This document shows, one piece after another, positions 27,659-39,600 of a stretch of 64,000 nucleotides of DNA. The notes beneath the pieces are model-generated. The model made no database searches. It worked only from the letters and a program-made list of their open reading frames with translations, and was not told the DNA's origin. The number at the start of each line of letters is the position of its first letter. The first letter of the stretch is position 1. Both the position numbers and the translations under genes were made by a program. This DNA is from Cyclina sinensis (taxonomy: Eukaryota; Mollusca; Bivalvia; Venerida; Veneridae), in NCBI GenBank assembly GCA_012932295.1, contig JAAONU010000011.1, positions 18,191,252 to 18,255,251 on the forward strand, read 5' to 3'.

Positions 27659-30600
27659 TAGACACATGAATTTATAATGGAGAAAAGTGTACGCAGAAAA
27701 AAATAATTTAAAAAAGAAAGACAAACGCAGCAGAACGTCTCTACAATCATTTATATCTTTATGTGGAATTATCAAGGTAATTCAACTTTTTGAGGACTTT
27801 TTCTTCAGATGCGATTTTTGTTATGGGTATCTCATTAGAAATAACCGCTTATCTTTGTGCTTTTCTAAACTGTCTTTGAATAAAGCTATCTTTTCTTCAA
27901 TGCGTATTTTTGTCATTACGTACGATTTAGAACCTTCAAAATTATGTAATATGTTTTTGTTTAGCTTCAAATATTTTTTTTTCATCATTACTATTACGAA
28001 ATTAACAGCATGTATACGTTTTGTTGATTTATTTATATCAAAACATACATCCTCTATTCTTAAATTGACGTTTTGATGTTTTGATTTCAGAAAATGTGTA
28101 ACTTGATTCCACTGATGTTTTGCATGACTGCATTTCCAAGATAGGTGTTCAAGCGTTTCTTCACGCATGTTGCAAAAACCACACACATTTGTATTTTTTA
28201 GTTTGCATTTGAACAAGTATCCTTTCTTGGTATTAGGCGCAAGATAAATTTATATTGGACATTTCTTATTTATGTGTCAATTAATATTTTAAATTTTTCT
28301 CTATATGTTGTCTTCCACTTAAGCTTACCATTTTGAAGATTTCGTTTCCATGTATGTTTTGTTTTTGATTCAGCTTTTTTTCTGTAATAAGTATCTGTAT
28401 TTTGTATCTGTAATTTATTAGGATTCGATGTTAATAGTTGGTGTAGTAATGTCAGTTTTCGTGAAGATGTCTGAGATTCTTTACTGAGACTGTCTTTTAC
28501 TATTTTTGGAATGTTACATTTAAGTTGGTGGTATTTTAGAAAGTCACTATTTGAAATGTTATATAAAAACTGATTTTTTTTTCGAAAGAGTAATATTTGT
28601 TTTTATCTATGATCAAAAACTGTTCAAAGAACTGTATGCCCTTTTCATACCAGCCTTTGTTATAAATAGTTTTTTTATCTCCTCTTACATAAAAATTAGT
28701 CCATATTATTTGTTGTCCATTTAATTTCTGTTCAAATGTTTTTAAAAAGAACCATGATTTTCTTTACTTAAACATTTTGCATCTTTTACATTATATTTAA
28801 AAAATTACATTACCCCCATATCGATTAATGATAGCGTCGTAGAATATTTCCTAGTCGCCCATATTATTTGAATTAGTTAATCTTTTGACCCAACATGATT
28901 TAATGAGTTCAAAATTGTGTTTAGTTTATCGTTTTTAATCCTCCTAGTTCGTAGTCTAAGGTAATCAATTATCGTTTGATTTTATCTATTTATTGTCCCA
29001 TAGGATTTTGCCGGTCCGGCTAGCTCAATCGGTAGAGCATCAGATTGACAAGTGGATTGACTGATGGGATATGACCTTAGCTGTTAAAACTGGCGTTAAA
29101 TCCCAATAAACCAATTAACCAAACCCATAGAAATTTGTAAATTAAAGACGCTGTGGATTTGGTAGAACTGTAAGCGGGAAGGTGAGTTTTGGTAATGCAT
29201 CCGATTTTATAACAGTGACCTCTCCAATCAAAGTTGACTTTCTATTCTGCCAGTGTTCAAAAAATTTACAAAGCTGAGTAGCTTAAATTCTAGATTTAAT
29301 TCTTTATTTGGTTTTGAATCATCGGAGAAGACCATCCCTAATGTTTCTGCATTGTCTGACATCCAGTTAGAAATCTTGTTTTGATAATATTTTATGTCTG
29401 TTGTTCGTAATGATCCAGTCATAAGAATTACAGTTTTATCAGTATTAAACTTTTACCCAGACGCATATTCGAAGTTCGTTATAATTGAAATTAGGTCATT
29501 TAGTTTTCTAAATTTGGAATGAGTAATTAATTGAATTAATGTAGAATGTTTTTATATTGTCCCAAAATAATTTGATTTAGAACTACAATGTACTATGTAT
29601 GACTACACAAAACTATTTAGAACCTGAAAAGGATAAATTTCTCCTTAATATTTTCAATATGACTTGTAATTTGGAAGGGTATGAAATTTGACATGAACAC
29701 AGTTTTATGATATCTGACGCCAAACATAGCTTTAAAAAACATTTTATCTTAAAGGGATAAACTCTGCACCATTTTTTTCAGTGATCCCAACGTTCCGATA
29801 TATACCATGTAAAACTATATATTCCATCTGCCCACAATTGCTTTCTCATTGCACCTTACCGTGTGGTCAAACTTTTTATGTCTTTCAATTTGATCATCGC
29901 CCTTACTTGTTTATTATATCGTTCCATGTTATGTAGTTCTTGACCAAATTCTATGTGGAAGGAGTAGGATTCCCTTGACCTAAGACTTTCAAACAACGTA
30001 TTGCAAATAAGTGTTTCCTCCCGACCGTACCATAATCTTAATACGACACCATTTATCCCAGTGACTGACTGCAAATCGATCTGAAATAAAAAGTAAAATT
30101 ATAACTAATATTAAAAGTCAATAATTAGATACTGTATAATTTGTTAAAAACAGCTATTTTTGCCCATACGACGAAGCCAGTCTTGATAAAATGAAATACA
30201 AAACATCACTCACTTATTTTAGAACAAATGTCTGAACATTTTCAACACACTAAAGAAACGTTAAACATTTTTAAAATGCAAAAAAAAGATAAATAGTGCC
30301 AGTAAAAAAAACCAACTTTGTTTTGAGACGTTAGGTTCATTTTTTTAAAATCATAAGTTTTTATTTGTGTTTAGCTTTTAGACCACGTTAATTGGTTGCC
30401 TGAAAGAATGGACGCTCGTCTCCACGCCTAGAGCACCAACCAGAGTGCGAGAAGCGTGCATGTGACGGCGGGAAAGCCTCTTGCCAGGAGGACGCTGTCA
30501 GTTGGTAGTCGGTGATTTCATAATCATTCATTCCTAATTCCTCGTAGCAATGAAGAGAATTAGGGTCTGCGGAAATAAATATACATGTTGTATACGTGCA

Positions 30601-33600
30601 TAACCGGTATATACAACATTTAAAACCAGAATGAACTTGACTACACCTTTCTGTAACATTCATGATGAAACATATAATTGTATCCAGCATTTAAAAGAAT
30701 ATGATTTACTTTATCAAACTGATATCTTTATGCCCCCACCAGTTCCTTCACCTGATTTACTTTTGTATACTATTTTGCAGCAAAAGGGCTTTGGAAATAA
30801 TTTTGAAAATCAATTCCATTACATTTTTTTACCTTTCTCATTTTCACGGGTGACAACTGATATGAAAGTGTCCGTATACATGTTTTTATCCCCTAGAGTA
30901 GATGCGAATATTAATGTGATATACCTGCCGTAATGTGACCTGAAATATTCAAGGACATATAATTAAAATCCCTCTGGTCATTGGCTGTAAAGAATCCATG
31001 ATATTAACAAGGGCGACTTTCTCTAAATTTAAGAATGATTAATATATGTGATATGCATATTGAATCTAAAAACCTAATTTATTTTTTTAATTCGATACCG
31101 TTAAAGTGACAGAAACGTAGATAATATGCAAAGATCAATTATGCTGGAAACTTGATTGAACGAATTTCTGTTGAAGCAGAATTTCAGATGTGATCTTGCT
31201 TTTCACACACTGATACAGTGTCAAATCGCTCTTATACTGTTATGAAAGTATTTTTTATCATTTGAATAGGGATTCCTTTTAACATGAGACATGAAAAATA
31301 AGATATTTTGATTTTGTAAATGTAAAAAGCATAAAAACCATTTGTTTCCATCGAAATAAATTAACAGCATTGTAAGGAAGCAATGTCATTTTATCAAAAG
31401 AAAGAATTGTTTCATCAGCTGCTTTTTAAGACTAATTTAACAAATGACTGAATATACAGATGAAGATAAAAGAAAACCTATCGAATAGAACCACCCATCT
31501 GTAATAAATGCTGATCTGCGGATCGTTTACACGGGTACACATTACAAGATATTATATTACTAAGAAAGTCTACAAAGATAGGCGGGCCATAAGGCGAACT
31601 TTTGATTGGATATTCATTTGTACGAATTAGCGATTCATCAGATTATCTCCCTTTTCAGTATATAAAAACTAATGCAATTTATATACTCAGTTCTATACCA
31701 GCGATTACCTCCCTTCTCAGATTTTAGAAAAAAGTCGTACACAGTTCTATATCAGCGATTCTTCAGATTGCCTCCTTGTTTAGTATATAGAAACTGATAT
31801 AATCCATATACAAATCTCTCCTCCCCGAATTAATACATTTTCTTCCAATACAAATTGAGCTTTTAATATAATGCCGACACTAACTTTACAAAATAAAGCT
31901 TGGCTGTATCAACAATAGAGAAAGACAATATATTTAGTGTTGTCAATTTCATTCAAGAGATCAAGATATCATAAAGAAGGTAACTCTATATACAAACTTT
32001 TTTGAGAAAGCAGGGCTAGGAATTATGTTTCTATAACTCATGACTGGCTTTGCTAAAAAAGAATGCACATACATCTAAGTACCACAAAATCCTTATGTGG
32101 AATTAGTAAGCAATAATGATAGAAGACTTTCACATATTTCAGAACTAAATCATTGTTACTTCCTTTTATCTTTAAGTCTTTTAAAATCGTGGGACTGTAT
32201 TCATAGCTAAGCTGGACTCAAAGTCAAAATTTTGTATATCAATTTGTAGCTTGATTGCTAATCGCATAAATGTGAAACTTAAAAACAATGTTCGTTATAT
32301 TCTAATAAGAAAGAAAAAAAAAGAATTATTCAAAGACTTTCTTATCTATTGAGACAATTGAATAAAAATAGTAACTTAATTGAAAATCTTAAGGTTTACT
32401 TATATTCTATTTTTAATAAGACCCTTGGTTAGGTAGGTTCACCAGATAGGAATACTATTTCCAAGTTTTACATACCAAAACAGAACCCATAATTCAGACA
32501 CTTTGATAATCTTACCCGATCGCAATTTCACAAGACAGATGAAATAGGTTCTGGAAATCAATTCCATACTTCTATTCATTACTGAATTTACTGAAAACTC
32601 GAAATCTATGTAAATAATGATATATATGAATATTCTGCATCAAAAAGGTTAAAACTAAATTGAAATTAACATAACAAATGTCTTAATGTTGGTTTTTGTA
32701 ATGGTTTTGGTTTTTAACCAGTCCTCATCCTGGCGCTTTTGTATGAATCGACATATCAAGTTCTTGATTAGTTTTCTGGATAGCAATTGCAAAATGTCCA
32801 GAGAAAACTGACCTGAAGCAAGAATATGTATCTATTCCTGCCTGAACATACCAATACCACACGCTTATAGACCGGAGTGTAGAAAACCGACATCGGAAGG
32901 CCCCACCATAGCGAAAACTCCATCGTTGATCTCCGACCAAAATTCGTGAAACACGTGCCTCGACATCTGCAATTGCAAAAAACTTAAACATTTTTTCATG
33001 TATTAATAACGTTAACATGGGTGCCATTGTCACAAAATACGCCCGTCACAAAACCTTTTGGTGAAGATGAGGGGCATAATGGATTAAAAGAGGTGTTAGT
33101 AGGGAAGCAAGTTTGATAATTCTAGTGCTGGATAGTGAAAAATACATCTTTATGAAGATAAATCAGTACAGTATATGAGTCCAAGAAAGGGAATAATTGC
33201 AACGAAAATTGATATTTGGACAAAATTTTAAGCATGAATTTATACCAGGTCTGAAGTAAATGAAATTATACAGGGGCTTGAATTTTGCACATAGCACTCT
33301 GTCTTACAGAAAAAATAATGAAAATTTGTGCAAATCTAAATTACAATTCCTAAATGCATGTGGACATTCATTCTTGTTTCAGGTTTGCGTATATTAAGCT
33401 TCAGTTCTGAGATGTAAGTGAAACTGTGCAACCAGAGAAAGTAACGCTTTATTTAAAAAAAAGAAAAAACACGGTTGTAATTTAAGAACAAGTACAATGT
33501 GCATATATTTGCTGAAGAATTTATTTCATGCACTTTTGATAAATATGTGAAATGTATGATCACACAAATATATGTACACAAACAGTATAATGCAATTTTA

Positions 33601-36600
33601 GTAAATTTGTGTCATCTGTACAATGGATTATGCGTGTAACGCTCAGTATCATGATGATAAACATTTGTGATAGAATCCCTTAATTAATGATGACTAAATA
33701 GTCCGTACACAAATTTAAATACTTTTATCTGACCTTTGACCCCTATGTTTTACATACATGACCACAGGGACCTGAATTTTGAGCTCGACGCTCCGCCCCA
33801 CAATGGTAAATATTTGTTCAAAGTTATATCAAAATACCTCAATGCATGTACGGACAAGCGTTTTCATCTTACCTCTAAGTGTGACCTTGACCTTTAACCT
33901 AGAGACCTGGTTTATGCGCGCGACACTATGTCTCATGACTGTAAACATCTGTATCAAGTAATAATAAAATGAACATATGTGATGGAATCACCCAATTCAT
34001 AATGACTAAATGGTCGTACACATATTTTCATATCCTTATCTGACTTTGACCTCTATATGTGACCTTGACTTTGGCCAAAGGGACCTAAATTTTACATGAG
34101 GCACTCCGCTTTCCAATGTTTAACATTTGTGCAAAGTTATAATAAAATCCCTCAATACAAGTAGACGATTTGCTCCAGAATAGCGTTTTCATCTGACCTC
34201 GTATTGTGACATTGACCTTTAACCTAGAGACCTGATTCCTGCGCGCGTCAGTACATCTTATAACGGTAAACATTTGTTTCAAGTAATATCAAAATCTCAC
34301 GGTGCATGTAGAAGATATGCTCCGGAAAAAACTGGAAGCCGCCCGCAGGCAAGCCAGTCTGCCCGCTCGCCCACCCGCCATGGGCGTTTCCATGATATGA
34401 CCCGTTTTTCCTAACGGGTGCATAAAAAAACTAAACAACATTATTTAATTCTGTTCATCAGATAGCTTTTCAGAATTCATAGCATCTTAAATACAACTCA
34501 TTATATTGATGGTATCACACACAGTTAAAATGTTGCGAGGAACATAAAAAAGAAAAATATTTACCATTTAACACATGAAATTGCGGCTTATTCTGATCAA
34601 ATCCAAATGTTTGAAAGACAATTCCGGACACAAGGTATGTTTTTCTGGCATCGATCAGTAACCAGCTTTCAATATGAGTATTTTCACCTGAGTTGTTATA
34701 AAATAGAAACATATGAAAATATCATAAGATTACCACATCAATCCTAACACCATATACAATTAAAAGGGGGTTGGCAAAACAAAAAGGAAGCAATCGTAAA
34801 GCAGATATTTGATTTGCAAAATAATATGATACAATTGATGCACGTACTGTCACCCATATATTTAAAATGGAAGACAATTAAAAGCAGAAATTAAGTAAAA
34901 CATATTGAAGTATGACAAATTTAAAATATTTCTATTCTGTTTAATTATCAAGAACTTACCAAGTATAGATTCTTCTGGAGAGGGAAGATATATTTGAATG
35001 TCAACAAAAGAACTCCCTGTAGACTCTAAAACAAATAATTACAACACTTCAATATCTGAACAATTTACAAGTACAGCTACCATTTCTACTGTGGCTATCT
35101 TTCGAGAAGAATAAATCAAAACTATCACAAGGGTAAAGTAGAATGAATTCTTATTCTCACTATCATAATAAGCTTTAGCAGCAGACTGTATGTAGATTTT
35201 TGGCAGTAACTTTAGAATTAGACTATATTTAGACGCTTGGCAGTATCTTTAGCATTAAACTGTATGTAGATATTTGGCAGTAATTTTAGCATTAGACTTT
35301 ACGTAAACGTATGGCAGTTATTTTAGCATTAGACTGTATGTAGACATATGGCAGTAACGTATAACAAAGGACAAAAACAAAGTAAAAATACGTTTAGGGT
35401 TTTAAAGTACATACCCATGGCGTCGGTTGAATTACTCTCGGTATCTAAAATTATAACAAATTAATAACATAACACATCTTACATAAACATATCTGTTAAT
35501 ATCTTTTAAAACTTGTCCTTTACGGAACTTTAAAGAAATTAAGTTTCAACAGCAAAATACTGTGAAAAAAAGAAAAAGAAACAAAAAAGAAAAAAAAAAG
35601 AAAATACTACTTCCGTATTTAAAACAAACACGCAATTATAACTGAATCGTGATAATTATATAACAAAAACATCATAATTACTTACATTGAAGAACTTGTT
35701 TATGATATATGTCGCTGATTAAATAACAATAAGTAAGGAAGAATGACGCATTAAAATCAAACATCGCTGCATATACAGGTCCCGGAAATATTTCCTCTGT
35801 AACGGTGAATCCGTCTAAATCAGGACATCTATAGCTTTTTGGATCCTATAATAAACAAAAGAATAACTGAATAGACCTTCTTGGGACTGTTTCTAAACAG
35901 ACAGGGTGATGGTAAAAAAAGCTTCACTAATTGATTGACCAGTCCCACTACAGGATTATGAACATTTGAATTGACAACTGTTTTAAATAACAACCCTATA
36001 AAGAGCATTAAATTTTCAGAAATATGAAGCAATATTTTAGCAACAAAGATAAGGTAAAATGGTGCATGCCTTTAACACGAAGAATGGATAGAAGCTACTC
36101 AGGGCTTCAGTCGCATTCTCTCCTAGAACTCGATCACGTCTACAGTAGCGAAAAGTAAACACTGTCAAAATAAAAAACACGTAGTTTGATTCTAAGATAA
36201 AACATATAAATGCAAATCATCATATATATTATTAAGTTTAAATATGTATACATTTACTAGACTAAAGACAGCAATTCTGATTGACTTATTTCTCAGAACT
36301 ATATGTTGTAATATAGAGATGTTGGAGTAAGAATTAGTTCAAAACAATATGAATGAAATACTTATGGACATGTATTACTGTTATGTATTGTTACGAGTAA
36401 TTCAGTGACTGTAACACTTTGTGAACACAAACAGGCATTTTACATGAAGTTCACTTTACCTGTATGGTGCTGCCTCTCCTCTACATGAAAGTAGGGTAGG
36501 TAGCCATCAATATTGTAATACAGTATGGGTGGCATACAGGTACTCAGATAGTGGGTTGTGAACCCTGTTTTAATATTAAAAAAGAACCTTTACACATATT

Positions 36601-39600
36601 TGTTTTGAAAAAAAAAGAAAAAAAAAAACAGAAAAAAAACATATGACTAAGAACTTTCATAGCTATTTTTTTTTAAATTATTTTAACAAGCAAATGAAAA
36701 ATATTCCCAATGACACATGAAATGGAAGCATTTTATTTTCTAAACCCAAGTCATGATTTCAGTTTACTCACTTAAAATATTTTCAGCTTTTAATTATGTC
36801 TGAAAAACGCTAATTGAAATTTCGAGACAAAATTTTTAACGGTACAACATGACAAACGTAAAAACGTTATTTACAATTTTATAGCAAATTAACTTCTAAA
36901 CTTGAATAATTTTCATATGGTTAAACTATCAAACTTTTAAATGTAGTTTAAATCAAAACTCGGAAAAGCGCACTTTAAAGTTTCTTACTGGTTTAAAACT
37001 TTGACAATAAATAGAGGGTATTTGTTTGTTTTCTGTGGGTATGGTAAATATCATATTGAGAAGTGATACAATTTGAATATTTTCACGAGCGCGTAGCGCG
37101 AGTAAAAATGTCAACATTGTTTCACTTACAGATGAGATATATTCCATATTCACCGAAAATAAATAAATTTTTTCTTTATTTTATGCTGATTGAGGATTAA
37201 AAGTTACATCATTTTTGAGTGTCTGAAAAATTAATAGCATATGTATGATCACAAAAACACTCTTCATTAAAAAAAAAAACAACAAAAAACAAAAAAAAAA
37301 CGCCATTCTGCTTGAAAAAAAACCCTGAAAAAAATCATTCATAACAAAGCTATCATTATTTACCATTTTAAAGGTATTGTAAAGTGACAAGCCAACACTC
37401 TAACCATTGAGCCAAAAAATCAATTTCCTGACGCAGTTGTCAGAGGTTGTATTTATACAATTGTAGGAAGGTAGGCACTGGACCGTTACACCACATCCCC
37501 TCTTGAGAAAGTCATCATTTGTGCTGACGAAATGTGTTGTCTAGTTTTAGATCAGAAGATCAGACAGAAATCTTGAAAGATTCTTTTATTTTTATTTTTA
37601 CAACTAAGTGAAGGAAAGGCCTTCCCGGACGAGCCCCCATTCTACGAACATGAAAATCCGTAACAGAAAGACGCAATGCATCTTAGAATAAACAACCTAG
37701 AGCGGGATTCCAACTCCGATCTCCTGCGTGACAGGACAATACTCTTCCCTCTAAGCCAAAGAATCGATCCCCTGACGCAGTTGTCAGAGGTTGTATTTAT
37801 ACAATTATAGGAAGACAGGCACATGATAATGTATAACATTACCTTCAGGACACCCTTCGATGGCACCGAATATACCGTATTCTCCGTCTGGCCAGTTGAT
37901 ATCAGCGTTTTTCGGATGGTCTGCTGACTTGAAACAGAAATACAACTGCAGCGTATTGTTGTCAAAAATACGAAAAATGTTGCTCTCAGACCTTTCCTCA
38001 GACTTGTATGCAGAAGTCTGCAAGTCATGGAAGAGACCTCCGCAAGAAGACAAATAAGCATTCGACTCATTGAAAAGTCCAGCTGTCCTTATGTCTATAT
38101 AACCTATGTGCCATCCTTGCGAAACATCTTCTGGACAACCGTCACACGCCATCGGCAACGCAAACGACCCGCTCGGAAACGAGCTGTCCACTTCTGTTGA
38201 ATAAAATAGATGGCCATTATGAAAGGATATCTTTTTTGTATCTTTAAGTTTAAAAAGTTAAAAGTTTGCCAAAACTGTTTCAGAAACGGCTATAATAAAA
38301 GTTTTGTGATCTAATTTCTTTGCATATGAAAATAAAATTTTGCTAGTCGAGGGAGAATCACTTCATTTGACACATTAGCTGAAAAACTGGTTAAAGCATT
38401 TGACATAGATATATCACAACAGTTACCCGGTAGTTAAGTAACTTTGAAGTATGGTTGAATTTAAAAACTGCAAGGACGTTTCGAACATAGCAAAAAATAA
38501 GATTTCTTCCATTTTTCTCCTGAAGAAAAAGTGGATATCAAGCCCAAGGGTACTGTAAAACAACATTATTTGTATACGGACTCCTATAGCCTGTTAGAAT
38601 TGATATAGCCCGAGCCGCAGGCAGAATCCGTGTAACGAATTTATAATACCGCAGATCAATTTGATTCCCAAAATATTCCGACATAAATCCATCGGGGCGA
38701 AAACTAATATTGGTATGTCGCTTCTTTCCCACTCGATTGTTGTTCATATTTCTGCAACAGCTTCAGAAACTTCCGAACATTAACAAGAATTCGCACTGGA
38801 TAGGAGCATGTCTTTAGGATTCAAATCTTTATCAGCGATAAAGTTTTTATTGACCCAGCCCGGAAGGGCTGCGTCTTTATGTGATTGATATTGGTGGGAA
38901 TCGATGGTAAGAGCATTTTTAAAAAATTTTTTGCAGTTTATGAAAACACAATTTCTTTCTTAAAAAAGAATGTCAGTCATGTGAAAACAAGAAATCGGTA
39001 GAACCGATGGATGCTCCCCGAATAAATGCCAATTCCAAAAGGGCTATTGTTTAATATGTATTTTTTTTAAGTATAAAAAATAACAAAGGGCAATAACTCC
39101 TAAATTGTGCAAAATAGAGTTACGGTTCTTGCACGCTGCACTTCTCCTCATAGAGCTCTATCTACCAATAAAGTTTCATGTTAATATCTCTTATACTTTG
39201 TGAAATATGCCCCGGACAAAAAATAAGTATGAGAAATTTCAAAAGGCAATAACTCAAAAATTAATAAAGCAAAAGTTATGGTTCTTGTGCACTGCACTGT
39301 TTATTAATGAGATATATCTACTTATGAAGTTTCAAGTTGATAACTCTTATACTTTGTGAGATATGCCCCGGACAAAAAATAATTATGAGAAATTTCAAAG
39401 GGCAATAAATCAAAAATTAATAAAGCAAGAGTTATGGTTCTTGTGCATTGCACTGCTCCTTAATGAGATCTAACTACCTATGAAGTTTGGTCTTGATATC
39501 TCTCATAGTTTTTGTGTTATGCTCCGGACAAAATTATGACGGACGGACGGACGAACAGACGGACGGGACGGACGGACGGACAAAGCGGCAACTATATGCT

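Noticed and set aside
29011..29085. Functional tRNA gene
   Set aside because: A box is present but the B box and cloverleaf pairing are lost; fits a SINE head.
37805..38191. Start of gene A at the ATG 38191
   Set aside because: A phase-correct acceptor at 38194 and a signal-peptide exon at 41168-41261 make this an internal region, although no Met is encoded there in the spliced frame.
38538..38747. 69-codon minus-strand open frame in gene A intron 1
   Set aside because: No recognised family, no conserved counterpart in gene B intron 1.
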